Assembly (NCBI GenBank): GCA_016717205.1
Contig: JADKGC010000011.1
Span: 124,001-188,000, forward strand
DNA: 64,000 bases
Source: Candidatus Flexifilum breve
GTDB lineage: Bacteria > Chloroflexota > Anaerolineae > Aggregatilineales > Phototrophicaceae
Reading direction: 5' to 3'
The notes under the pieces are model-generated. The model was not told the DNA's origin, searched no databases, and was given only the letters and a program-made list of their open reading frames with translations. A program made the translations under genes and the position numbers. Shown here in pieces: positions 50,852-58,965 of the stretch (the stretch's first letter is position 1; each line of letters starts with the position of its first letter).

Positions 50852-51355
50852 ATGCCTGTCAACGATAATGTGCAGTTAGGCGCGAATGTACGTATTTTTC
50901 ACCCGACGATGGTCAACATTTACGGCTGCATCATCGGCGCGGAGACGCAGATCGGCCCGTTTGTGGAGATTCAAAGCGGCGTCGTGATCGGGCGGCGCTG
51001 CAAAATCTCGTCGCACGCTTTCATCTGCGAAGGGATTACGTTAGAGGATGGAGTTTTCGTAGGGCACGGCGTGATGTTCGTCAACGATCTGTTCCCGCGC
51101 GCCGTCACCCCCGCCGGGGAGCTCAAGCGCGGCGACGATTGGACGCTGGCCCCCACGCTGATAAAAGAAGGCGTGGGCATCGGCTCCAACGCGACGATTC
51201 TGGGCGGCGTAACCGTCGGAAAGTTCGCGCTGATCGGCGCGGGCGCGGTCGTCACCAAAGATGTCCCGGATTACGCGATTGTCGCGGGCGTACCCGCCAA
51301 GGTCATCGGCGATGTGCGCCAACGGGAACAAGCGCAAAATCAGGCCAAGATGTAA
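50852..51355 (+). CDS. Left-handed beta-helix N-acetyltransferase (WbpD/WlbB-like)
   Basis: 167 residues of hexapeptide repeats: IIGAETQIGPFVEIQSGVVIGRRCKISSHAFICEGITLEDGVFVGHGVMFVNDLFPRA..., then GVGIGSNATILGGVTVGKFALIGAGAVVTKDVPDYAIVAGVPAKVIG. The GVMFVND segment and its position match the acetyltransferases acting on 3-amino-sugar nucleotides (WlbB, WbpD, FdtC/QdtC). GGAG precedes the ATG. It is divergent from the aminotransferase arm yet completes that pathway. Confidence 0.85.
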   Translation: MPVNDNVQLGANVRIFHPTMVNIYGCIIGAETQIGPFVEIQSGVVIGRRCKISSHAFICEGITLEDGVFVGHGVMFVNDLFPRAVTPAGELKRGDDWTLAPTLIKEGVGIGSNATILGGVTVGKFALIGAGAVVTKDVPDYAIVAGVPAKVIGDVRQREQAQNQAKM

Positions 51356-51442
51356 CGCTAAAACGCCACGCTGTTTTCAACCGCACCCTTGTCCCCTCTT
51401 CTCTTTACGGAGAGGGCGACAGTCCAATCCAAGCGAACCGCC

Positions 51443-51636
51443 TGTAGGGGAGGGGCTTGCCCCTCCCGTTAGCGGGCGCGGTAAGCGGCGATTTCAGAAT
51501 CGGTATGTAGTCTAACCTCACCCTGTTTCGCTTTGCTCAACCGCCCCTCTCCAGAGGGCGAGGGGCAAAAGCACGGCAGATCCCGTCCCTCTCCCCACGG
51601 AGAGGGACGGCTTACGCAGCAAGCAGGGTGAGGTTG
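51443..51636. repeat. Family A and B repeats in the 51356-51784 gap
   Basis: A GTAGGGGAGGGGC/GCCCCTCCC palindrome at 51444-51468 is followed at 51513-51636 by AACCTCACCCTG...CAGGGTGAGGTT, a 12-bp terminal inverted repeat enclosing GCTCAACCGCCCCTCTCC and GACGGCTTACGCAGCAAGCA. No gene is visible in this 429-nt gap. Confidence 0.65.
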
Positions 51637-51723
51637 AGTATTTTCGCTAATTGTGAAATAGCCTCAGGCCTTGCCCTACAGATGCATCCTCGACTTCTTT
51701 TTGGAGCGGGAGGCCACCTGCCA

Positions 51724-51750
51724 ACAAAAAGGGCGCAGTTGGCTGCGCCC
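51724..51750 (-). terminator. Rho-independent terminator of the DPM1-like gene
   Basis: On the minus strand GGGCGCAG CCAA CTGCGCCC is followed by TTTTTGTT: an 8-bp GC-rich stem, 4-nt loop and T-run, 35 nt after the stop at 51785. Confidence 0.85.
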
Positions 51751-51784
51751 GGTCATGAGAGATTGTGGAGAGTTGCCGCGTGTG

Positions 51785-52834
51785 TTAGGCGGTTTCTGTT
51801 TGTGCGCCGGGTTCGTGATCGAGTTCTTCGCGCACCACGTAGATCTTGCGGCCTTGTGGCTCGTGATAGGCGCGCATCACAAATTCCGCGACCAGCCCCG
51901 TCCCCGTGATTTGCACGCCAAGGATGATGAGCAGCATCGAGAGCAGCAGCAGCGGCCGGTCGCCGATGCCCTGCTGCAGGATCAGGCGCACAAATGCGAG
52001 GTACACGCCGATCAACACGCCGACTGCCCCGGTCACAAGGCCGATGCCGCCGAACACGTGCAGCGGGCGCGTCGAGAAGCTCAGAAAAAAGATCACCGTA
52101 ATGAGGTCGAGCATCACTTTGAACGTGCGCATGATGCCGTATTTGCTCTTGCCGAAGCGCCGCGCGCGGTCGCTGACCGGGACTTCGGCGAGCTGTACGC
52201 CGAGGCCGCTGGCAATCGCCGGGATGAAGCGGTGCAGTTCGCCGTACAGGCGGATGTGCTTGGCGATGTCCGCGCGGTACACCTTGAGCGTGCACCCGTA
52301 GTCGTGCAGGGCGACGCCCGTCGAGCGCGAGATCAGCCGGTTCGCGAGCATCGAGGGCAGGCGGCGGCTGAAGAACGGTTCTTTGCGTTCCATGCGCCAA
52401 CCGCTCACGATGTCGTAACCCTCGTCCGCCTTGGCGATCAGCTTGGGAATATCCTGCGGATCGTTCTGCAAATCGGCGTCCAGCGTGATCACATACTCGC
52501 CGCGCGCCGCCTCAAATCCAGCCATCAATCCGGCAGTCTGCCCGAAATTGCGGCGGAAGCGAATGACCCGCCAGTGCGGGTCGGTTTCAAACAGTTTGCG
52601 TAATTCGATAAAACTGCCGTCATTGCTGCCGTCATCCACCACGATGACTTCATACGTGTCGCCGAGCGCATCGAGCGCTGTACTGAGTTCGTGGTACAAC
52701 GGCGGGATGTTATCGACTTCGTTGTACAGCGGGATAACGACAGACAGGCGCGGGTTGGTTTCGGAACTGGGGGTTTGGAACCGTTCCGGTTGATAGGCAT
52801 AGATTTTGCTCAGGTTTTCAGCAGTCTGCGTCAT
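51785..52834 (-). CDS. GT2 polyprenyl-phosphate glycosyltransferase (DPM1/GtrB-like)
   Basis: 349 residues. RLSVVIPLYNEVDNIPPLYHEL and YEVIVVDDGSNDGSF start the GT-A domain; YVITLDADLQNDPQDIPKLI carries the DAD metal motif and DLQ(H/N)DP of the dolichol-phosphate mannosyltransferase group. Two C-terminal membrane helices (about 230-300) anchor it. It makes polyprenyl-phosphate-linked sugar, the donor that the GT-C proteins in this window would use. The first ~30 residues are an unstructured leader. Confidence 0.88.
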   Translation of the reverse strand: MTQTAENLSKIYAYQPERFQTPSSETNPRLSVVIPLYNEVDNIPPLYHELSTALDALGDTYEVIVVDDGSNDGSFIELRKLFETDPHWRVIRFRRNFGQTAGLMAGFEAARGEYVITLDADLQNDPQDIPKLIAKADEGYDIVSGWRMERKEPFFSRRLPSMLANRLISRSTGVALHDYGCTLKVYRADIAKHIRLYGELHRFIPAIASGLGVQLAEVPVSDRARRFGKSKYGIMRTFKVMLDLITVIFFLSFSTRPLHVFGGIGLVTGAVGVLIGVYLAFVRLILQQGIGDRPLLLLSMLLIILGVQITGTGLVAEFVMRAYHEPQGRKIYVVREELDHEPGAQTETA

Positions 52835-53004
52835 GGTTCACCTTTCAAGCGCAGGGCTTACCGATGGGCAGATTGTCTATATTACGCCTTACATAAACCT
52901 AAACATGAAACTGTCAGCACGGATTGGGAAACGTTCTTAAGTTGTAATTCTCGCCTGAAATCGGTGTTCGTTGTTGTCGTAAGTTCAGCGCAAGGAACCA
53001 GACC

Positions 53005-53029
53005 GTATTGTGAGAGCAACACACAATAC
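53005..53029 (+). promoter_or_regulatory. Inverted repeat upstream of the plus-strand methyltransferase
   Basis: GTATTGTG (53005-53012) and CACAATAC (53022-53029) are perfect 8-bp inverted repeats separated by 9 nt, ending 15 nt before ATG 53045. It may be an operator or a translation-controlling hairpin; no T-run follows. Confidence 0.4.
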
Positions 53030-53044
53030 CTGGGAAACCAAAAA

Positions 53045-53782
53045 ATGATAACCCTGGCCGAATTTACAGAAACAGCAGATATCGAAACGTCGTCGGACGG
53101 GTATGCGACACGGTTTGCGGGCGGCGTGGGCAGGTGGTTCCTGAGCGTTCAAGAACAGGCGACCCTGCGCATGCTCGCACCGTATCCCGGCGCGACCGTG
53201 CTGGATGTGGGCGGGGGGCATGGGCAGATCACCGGGGCATTGATCGCGGGTGGATTCGATGTAACCGTGGTGGGCAGCGACCCGATCTGCGCTCAGCGCA
53301 TTCAGCCCTACATTGATGCGCGCCGCTGCTCGTTTGAAGTGGGCGATATACTCAACTTACCATACCCTGACAAAGCGTTTGGCGTGGTCATCAGCTACCG
53401 GCTGCTGCCCCACGTCACCCAATGGGAACGCTTCATCAGCGAACTGTGCCGCGTGGCCGAAAAGGCCGTCATCCTCGACTATCCCGAAGTCAACAGCGTA
53501 AATGCTTTTGTGCCGCTCTTCTTCAACTTCAAGAAGCAGTTGGAAGGCAACACCCGCCACTATACGAACTATCGCCGCGCTGACCTGCTGCGCGCCTTTC
53601 GCGAGCACTGCTTCATCTATGGTGAGAGCTACGCGCAGTACTTCGTGCCGATGGTGGTGCATCGGAAACTGCAAGTGCCGACCGTTTCGGAGCGCATGGA
53701 GCGCGTGGCCCGCGGCTTCGGGTTGACCCAGCGTTGGGGCTCACCCGTGATCCTCAAAATGATCCGCGAGGGGGCAGGATGA
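53045..53782 (+). CDS. Class I SAM-dependent methyltransferase
   Basis: 245 residues from ATG 53045. ATVLDVGGGHGQITGALIAGGFDVTVVGSD is motif I with the acidic residue of the second strand, LPYPDKAFGVVISYRLLPHVTQWERFISELCRVAEKAVILDYPE the later motifs. The C-terminal half (FFNFKKQLEGNTRHYTNYRRADLLRAFREH) is typical of small-molecule methyltransferases. It overlaps the next gene by ATGA and is the first of the plus-strand unit of methyltransferase, GT4 and GlpD-like genes. Confidence 0.82.
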   Translation: MITLAEFTETADIETSSDGYATRFAGGVGRWFLSVQEQATLRMLAPYPGATVLDVGGGHGQITGALIAGGFDVTVVGSDPICAQRIQPYIDARRCSFEVGDILNLPYPDKAFGVVISYRLLPHVTQWERFISELCRVAEKAVILDYPEVNSVNAFVPLFFNFKKQLEGNTRHYTNYRRADLLRAFREHCFIYGESYAQYFVPMVVHRKLQVPTVSERMERVARGFGLTQRWGSPVILKMIREGAG

Positions 53783-54954
53783 AAATTCTCCTGCTTGCGC
53801 CGCAGCCGTTCTATCAGGAGCGCGGCACGCCGATCGCGATCAAGCTGCTGCTAGAGGTCTTGTCGCAGCGCGGCGATCAGGTCGACGTGATCACCTTTCA
53901 CGAAGGCGCAGATATCGCGCTGCCGGGTGTGACGCTGCATCGCATCCCCGCGCTGCCTTGGCTGAAGAACATCCGCCCCGGCTTTTCGCCGAAGAAGCTG
54001 GCCTGTGATGCGCTCATGCTGCCGCAGGCGCTGCGCATGGCGGCGCGCGGCGGCTACGACTACGTGCACGCGGTCGAAGAGGCGGCGTTCATCGCCTACG
54101 CGATCCGGCGGCTGTATCGCATTCCGTACCTGTACGACATGGATTCGTCGCTCTCCGGCCAGTTGACCGAGAAGATCGGCGTCTTGAAGCCGCTGCTGCC
54201 CGTGTTTCGCGGATTGGAAGGCATCATGATTCGCGGGGCAGAGGCAGTCGTGCCCGTGTGTGACGCGCTGCGCGACGATGCCGTGCGCTGGGGCGCGAAG
54301 AAGATCGCCGTGCTCTACGATGTGCCGATGCCCGCCGAGGTGTGCGCTGTTCCCGTGATCGACGTGCGCGCTAAGTACGGGCTGACCGGACCCATCGCCA
54401 TGTACGTCGGCAACCTCGAAGCGTATCAGGGCATTGATCTGCTGCTGGAAAGCTTCTGGCTGGCGGCACAGGATGCCGCCGATCTCGACCTCGTCATCAT
54501 CGGCGGCAAGCCCGCTGATATCGAGCGCTACACGACCATCAGCCGCGATTTGGGAATTGCCGAGCGCGTGCATTTTCTCGGCCCGCAGCCCGTCGCGCTG
54601 CTCTCGGCGTACCTGACGCAAGCCGATCTGCTGCTTTCCCCGCGCATCAAGGGCAGCAACACGCCGATGAAGCTCTACTCGTATCTGGAGAGCGGCAAGC
54701 CGATTCTGGCGACGAATTTGTGGACGCACACGCAGGTGCTGACGCCGCAGTCGGCGGTGCTGACCGACCCGCTGCCGCGCGCCTATGCTGATGGTCTGCT
54801 GCGCCTTGCAGCGAACGCGGCCTTACGCGACCAGATCGGCGCGGCGGGTGCGCAGTTGATCGCGACCAAATACAACTATCAGACCTTCTACCAGACGATC
54901 ACTGATCTGCTGGCCGAGATGGAACAGGCCAGCGGACTGCGAGGAGCGGCATGA
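53779..54954 (+). CDS. GT4-family glycosyltransferase
   Basis: 391 residues. MKILLLAPQPFYQERGTPIAIKLLLEVLSQRGDQVDVIT is the GT-B glycine-loop start; IAMYVGNLEAYQGIDLLLESFWLAAQDAADLDLVIIGGKPADIERY and LLLSPRIKGSNTPMKLYSYLESGKPILATNLWTHTQVL form the donor site, with PMKLYSYLESGKPI in the E-x7-E position. ATGA overlaps tie it to both neighbours. Retaining nucleotide-sugar transferase for glycan or glycolipid assembly. Confidence 0.87.
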   Translation: MKILLLAPQPFYQERGTPIAIKLLLEVLSQRGDQVDVITFHEGADIALPGVTLHRIPALPWLKNIRPGFSPKKLACDALMLPQALRMAARGGYDYVHAVEEAAFIAYAIRRLYRIPYLYDMDSSLSGQLTEKIGVLKPLLPVFRGLEGIMIRGAEAVVPVCDALRDDAVRWGAKKIAVLYDVPMPAEVCAVPVIDVRAKYGLTGPIAMYVGNLEAYQGIDLLLESFWLAAQDAADLDLVIIGGKPADIERYTTISRDLGIAERVHFLGPQPVALLSAYLTQADLLLSPRIKGSNTPMKLYSYLESGKPILATNLWTHTQVLTPQSAVLTDPLPRAYADGLLRLAANAALRDQIGAAGAQLIATKYNYQTFYQTITDLLAEMEQASGLRGAA

Positions 54955-56543
54955 AGCGCGATCTCGTCAATCTGGCAGCGACTACCTACGACGTCGTGAT
55001 CATTGGCGGCGGCATTTATGGCGCGACGGTGGCGTGGGAAGCGGCCTTGCGTGGGCTGAGCGTAGCGCTCATCGAGCGCGGTGACTTCGGCGGCGGCGCT
55101 TCGGCGAACAGTCTCAAGACGATTCACGGCGGGCTGCGCTACCTGCAAAGCGCCGATTTCCGACGCATGCGCCACTCCATCCACGAGCGGACCACGCTGT
55201 TACGCATCGCGCCTTACCTCGTGCATGTGCTGCCCGTGCTCGTGCCGACCTATGGTCACGGCGTGAAAGGTCGCGAGGCCATGAGCGTCGCCATTCGCGT
55301 GAATGACGCGCTGAGCTTCGACCGCAACCGCGGGCTGGACGCCGCCAAGCATGTTCCCAACGCGCACATGATCAGCCGGGCGGAAACGCTGGCGCTTGCG
55401 CCGGGCATCAACCCGGACGGCTTGAACGGCGGCTGCGTCTTCTACGATGCGCAGGCGTACAACACCGAACGGTTGACGCTGGCGTTTGTGCGCACGGCGG
55501 AGAATATCGGCGCGGCGGTGGCGAACTATGTCGAAGCGGTCGGCTTGGTGTGTGCGGACGGGCGGGTGCGCGGCGTGCGGGCGCGGGATCGCTTTACGGG
55601 TGATGTGTTCGAGATCCGCGCGCAGCGGGTGATCAACACGGCGGGCGCGTGGACGAGCGTCGTCAACGGGTGGCTGCACGCGGACCCGCCGCCGCCCCGG
55701 CTGGCGAAAGCCATCAATGTGATCACGCGGCCGCTGTTCAAGACGCACGCGGTCGGTGTGTCGGGCGCTGGTCGGCTGTACTTTGTCTCCCCATGGCGTG
55801 GTCACTCGCTGATCGGCACGGATTACGCGCTGCACGTCGGCGACCCGGCCACCCTGCGCGTGACGGAGCGCGACATCAACGGGCTGCTGGCGGCGGTCAA
55901 CAGCGCGCTGCCAGCCGCCTGCCTGACGCCTGACGATGTGACTTTCGTGCATCGTGGTCTGCTGCCGATCGACGGTGTGGACATGCGCGGGGAGGTCAAG
56001 CTGAGCACGCATCCGCGCATCAGCGACAGCGGGCGCGGCCTGATCAGTGTGGAGGGCGTCAAGTACACCACAGCGCGCGGCGTCGCGCAGCAGGCGGTCG
56101 ATCTGCTGTTCAAGAGTCTGGAACGGTCGAGCCCGCCCTCGGTGTCTGCCGTGACGCCGCTCTACGGGGGCGCGTTCGCCTCGTTCGATCAGTTTCTGGC
56201 CGAGCAGAGCGCGCGCAATCCACTTGGACTGCGCCCAGACACTATCAAGCGGTTGGTGCTGAACTACGGCACCGAGTATCCCAACGTGCTGCGCTATGTT
56301 GAGCGCGCGGAGCTGCCCGAAGCGCTGGCGGTGCTGCGCGCGGAGATTCGGTACGCGGTCAAGCATGAGATGGCGCAGACGCTGGCGGATGTCGTGCTCC
56401 GCCGCACGGAACTCGGGTCGGTTGCACCGCCGAGTGAGTCGTATTTGCGGTTTGCCGCGCGGGTGATGCAGTCGGAACTCGGTTGGACGAATGAGCGTGT
56501 GCTGCGCGAAATCGACGCAGTGCAGGCGCACTACCGCTGGTGA
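54951..56543 (+). CDS. glpD: FAD-dependent glycerol-3-phosphate dehydrogenase-like protein
   Basis: 530 residues. YDVVIIGGGIYGATVAWEAALRGLSVALIERGDFGGGASANSLKTIHGGLRYLQ is the FAD-binding start with the GlpD signature (A/S-S-x-x-S/T-K-x-x-H-G-G-L-R-Y-L). RVINTAGAWTSVV, PWRGHSLIGTDY and a C-terminal GlpD cap domain (HEMAQTLADVVLRRTELG) are present. The usual reaction is glycerol-3-phosphate to dihydroxyacetone phosphate with quinone as acceptor. Its position, overlapping a glycosyltransferase inside a glycan locus, is unusual and may mean a specialised C3 substrate. Confidence 0.85.
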   Translation: MKRDLVNLAATTYDVVIIGGGIYGATVAWEAALRGLSVALIERGDFGGGASANSLKTIHGGLRYLQSADFRRMRHSIHERTTLLRIAPYLVHVLPVLVPTYGHGVKGREAMSVAIRVNDALSFDRNRGLDAAKHVPNAHMISRAETLALAPGINPDGLNGGCVFYDAQAYNTERLTLAFVRTAENIGAAVANYVEAVGLVCADGRVRGVRARDRFTGDVFEIRAQRVINTAGAWTSVVNGWLHADPPPPRLAKAINVITRPLFKTHAVGVSGAGRLYFVSPWRGHSLIGTDYALHVGDPATLRVTERDINGLLAAVNSALPAACLTPDDVTFVHRGLLPIDGVDMRGEVKLSTHPRISDSGRGLISVEGVKYTTARGVAQQAVDLLFKSLERSSPPSVSAVTPLYGGAFASFDQFLAEQSARNPLGLRPDTIKRLVLNYGTEYPNVLRYVERAELPEALAVLRAEIRYAVKHEMAQTLADVVLRRTELGSVAPPSESYLRFAARVMQSELGWTNERVLREIDAVQAHYRW

Positions 56544-56620
56544 CCGCATAGGACATACGCAACCTTACTCCCGACTCTTCTCCTAAATGCTTCATCCGGT
56601 AAAAGGTCGAATATGGATTT

Positions 56621-56648
56621 GTAGGGGCGCACGGCCGTGCGCCCCTAC
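56621..56648. repeat. Perfect 28-bp family-A palindrome
   Basis: Arms GTAGGGGCGCACGG and CCGTGCGCCCCTAC without mismatch. It lies in the 403-nt gap 56544-56946, which otherwise holds the element at 56695-56809 and no gene. Confidence 0.8.
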
Positions 56649-56694
56649 GAAAAAGCGCTTCCTTTTCTGCAATCAGTTGCCGGACGGAGCACTA

Positions 56695-56809
56695 AAGTAG
56701 GCACTCGAAAGTCCCAATGTAGGGGTAGACCTATGTGTCTACCCGGTTTCGGGCGCACACACAGGTGCGCCCCTACATCCATTCGTGGATTTGTTTCGAG
56801 AACCTACTT
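56695..56809. mobile_element. MITE-like element with two internal palindromes
   Basis: AAGTAGGCACTCGAAA (56695-56710) and its near reverse complement TTTCGAGAACCTACTT (56794-56809; 14/16) bound 115 bp. Inside are GTAGGGGTAGACCT..GTCTACCC (56719-56744) and GGGCGCACA..GTGCGCCCCTAC (56751-56776), two family-A units with different cores in opposite orientation. Confidence 0.55.
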
Positions 56810-56946
56810 AAGCCAGTGTACGAAAGACGCCAAAACAGTAGGCGTGGGTAGACAAAACACCGATTCTGAATTGCCCGCATGTCTTCCCCCTACAGCAGCA
56901 AAAATGACAGATTTTCGAATGCCCACTCACAGTTTGGGAGTAACAG

Positions 56947-57756
56947 ATGCAGGTGACAAAAACCGCGCCCGAGTGGGCGCTGCAGCTCTTCAATAAATCG
57001 GTGCTCAAGCGCCGCAAGTACCGGGAAGTGACCGCGCTGTTAGGCGACTTCGCCGGGCGGCGTTGTCTGGATGTGGGCTCAGATAACGGTGTGATCAGCT
57101 ACTTGCTGCGGCAGCAGGGCGGCGACTGGTCGAGCGCCGACCTCAACCCGCAGACGGTGAACGCGATTCGTGAGCTGGTGGGCGACGAAGTCTATCAGAT
57201 CAGCGGGGAGGCGCTGCCGTTCCCCGACCAAACCTTTGACCGCGTAGCGATCATCGACTTCCTCGAACATATCCCGGATGACCGCCGTTTCGTCGACGAA
57301 CTGCACCGTACGCTCAAGCCGGGCGGCTGGCTGATCATCAACGTGCCGCATCATAAAAGCACTGCGCTGCGCCTTTTGCGCTTCCGGTTGGGGCAAACCG
57401 ACGAGAAACACGGGCATCTGCGCCCCGGCTACACGCTTGACGATCTCCAGAGGTTGCTCGGCGACCGCTTCATCGTCGAATCGGCCCACACCTATTCCAA
57501 ATTCTTCTCTGAACTCATCGACACGCTGATCGTCTTTGCCGTCACCACGCTGAAAGGCGGCGGCCACAGCGAGAAGGGGCTGGTCGTCACGAGCAGCGAC
57601 CTCAAGGCGAACAAGTCAATGTTCCGGCTGTATTCGCTCATTTATCCGGTGGTGTGGGTGTTCAGCCAGCTCGACGCGCTCGTCCCCGCCAGCGGCTACA
57701 TGCTCATTGTCAAGGCGCGCAAAAGCGAGCCTACGGGGCACTCACGGATCGCTTAG
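56947..57756 (+). CDS. Class I SAM-dependent methyltransferase
   Basis: 269 residues with GGGAG just upstream of the ATG. RRCLDVGSDNGVISYLLRQQGGDWSSADLNPQTVNAI is motif I and the acidic residue; LPFPDQTFDRVAIIDFLEHIPDDRRFVDELHRTLKPGGWLIINVPH the remaining motifs. The C-terminal region has a hydrophobic segment (LYSLIYPVVWVFSQLDALVPASGYMLIVK), so membrane association is possible. Likely acts on a lipid- or glycan-linked substrate; the neighbours are the LPG-synthase-TM protein and glycan genes. Confidence 0.8.
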   Translation: MQVTKTAPEWALQLFNKSVLKRRKYREVTALLGDFAGRRCLDVGSDNGVISYLLRQQGGDWSSADLNPQTVNAIRELVGDEVYQISGEALPFPDQTFDRVAIIDFLEHIPDDRRFVDELHRTLKPGGWLIINVPHHKSTALRLLRFRLGQTDEKHGHLRPGYTLDDLQRLLGDRFIVESAHTYSKFFSELIDTLIVFAVTTLKGGGHSEKGLVVTSSDLKANKSMFRLYSLIYPVVWVFSQLDALVPASGYMLIVKARKSEPTGHSRIA

Positions 57757-57830
57757 GCAGCAGACGGCGAATCAAGGTCGGCTGATAGGGAGGTGTAAGG
57801 CCTAAAGTTATATTGTTTCCAATGTAATCG

Positions 57831-57937
57831 AACGTGAGTTAGGGATAAGGTGAACGCACATCGATCTATTCCTAGAGCAGTCCCCCTCACCTTCTAGCCT
57901 CCTGGCGACTTCGTCTGTTTTATCCCTAACAGACGTT
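57831..57937. mobile_element. MITE-like element with 18-bp imperfect terminal inverted repeats
   Basis: AACGTGAGTTAGGGATAA (57831-57848) and TTATCCCTAACAGACGTT (57920-57937) match 16/18 as inverted repeats. The 107-bp interior contains a degenerate family-B stretch (CCCCTCACCTTCTAGCCTCC). A solo right end (TTATCCCTAACTGACGTC) is at 1519-1536. No gene is visible between 57757 and 57967. Confidence 0.6.
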
Positions 57938-57967
57938 AATTGTACGTGACTCACGCGCATCCCCGGT

Positions 57968-58951
57968 GTGAGCTCTGGAGAAGAGGACAACCAGCTTTTG
58001 CGCAAACAACTGCTGACCATCGTGTCTATCAGCCTCACGGTGCTGTTGATGTATCTGGTGATTTCATCAGTTGGCCTCGACGAACTGATCACCGCAGTGC
58101 GGAATGCCAATCCACTCTTCATCCTGCTCGCGTTCCTGTGGGCACAACTGCTCAACCTGCCCGGCGTGTTCAAGCTGCAGGGATTGCTGCGGGCGCAGCG
58201 ATACCGCGTGCCCTTCTTCTATCTGTTCCGGGTGTATCACATCGGCGTTTTCTTCAATCACTTTCTGCCCTCCAACGTCGGCGGTGATTTCGTCCGCGCC
58301 TATGAGATCGGCAAGACCACCCATGACCCGGCGACCAGTCTGGCGGCGGTGTTTGTCGAGCGGCTGACGGGGTTCATGGTGCTCGTGATCTTCGCGGTGA
58401 TCGCGCTGGTCACACGCATCGCCCTCGTGGAAAACCCGCTGCTCACGCTGGCGGTGCTGGGAGTGACGTTCGGGCTGATCATGATCGTCTGGTTAGCCGT
58501 CGACAAGCGGCTGATCGTTTGGTTCGAGCGGGTGCTGCCCAAGCCGCTGCACAAGTACCTCGCCAAGTTCGGCAAGTTCCAAACGTCGCTCTATCGTTAC
58601 CAGAACCAACCGCGCGCGCTGCTGCGGGCGTTGTGGTGGTCGCTGCTGTTCAACGCGGGCGCGATTGTGTATTCGTGGCTGACAGCGCTCGCCTTTCACC
58701 AGCCGATCAGCCTGCTGGACGTGGCGACGATCATCCCCTTGACGATGGTGGTGGCGATTGTGCCGCTGTCCTTCAATGGCATCGGTTTGCAGGAATGGGC
58801 GTTCGTGCTGCTCTTCCCGCTGATCGGCGTTCCGGCTTCGGTCGGGTTATCGGCCATGCTCACCATCCGCCTGATCACATTGAGTACGGCGCTGCTGGGT
58901 GGTGTGTTCTATCTGCACAAGCAGTTTCGGCGAGAAGCAGCCATCGCCTAG
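57968..58951 (+). CDS. Lysylphosphatidylglycerol synthase TM-region (UPF0104) membrane protein
   Basis: 327 residues from GTG 57968; TTG 57998 has GGAGAAGAGG about 10 nt upstream and is an equally good start. About eight membrane segments. FFYLFRVYHIGVFFNHFLPSNVGGDFVRAYEIGK is the hallmark of the LPG_synthase_TM family (F-N-x-x-L-P-x-x-x-G-G-D), and MVVAIVPLSFNGIGLQEWAFV its later motif. There is no C-terminal aminoacyltransferase domain. Family members flip or handle lipid-linked molecules; in glycan loci they are thought to act as flippase-like proteins. Confidence 0.87.
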   Translation: MSSGEEDNQLLRKQLLTIVSISLTVLLMYLVISSVGLDELITAVRNANPLFILLAFLWAQLLNLPGVFKLQGLLRAQRYRVPFFYLFRVYHIGVFFNHFLPSNVGGDFVRAYEIGKTTHDPATSLAAVFVERLTGFMVLVIFAVIALVTRIALVENPLLTLAVLGVTFGLIMIVWLAVDKRLIVWFERVLPKPLHKYLAKFGKFQTSLYRYQNQPRALLRALWWSLLFNAGAIVYSWLTALAFHQPISLLDVATIIPLTMVVAIVPLSFNGIGLQEWAFVLLFPLIGVPASVGLSAMLTIRLITLSTALLGGVFYLHKQFRREAAIA

Positions 58952-58965
58952 TTAGGGAGACATCA

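Noticed and set aside
52691..53044. Upstream extension of the methyltransferase ORF at 53045
   Set aside because: It would overlap the divergent GT2 gene and the intergenic promoter region; the extension lacks homology-like sequence.
57808..58173. Minus-strand 121-residue ORF across the MITE and the LPG-synthase gene start
   Set aside because: Ser/Arg-rich, spans the inverted-repeat element and the antisense of a clear gene; no RBS or motif.
58519..58965. Upstream extension of the beta-helix acyltransferase ORF
   Set aside because: The extension lies entirely within the LPG-synthase-TM gene in a different frame and is Arg/Ala/Gly-rich; ATG 58966 has a good RBS.
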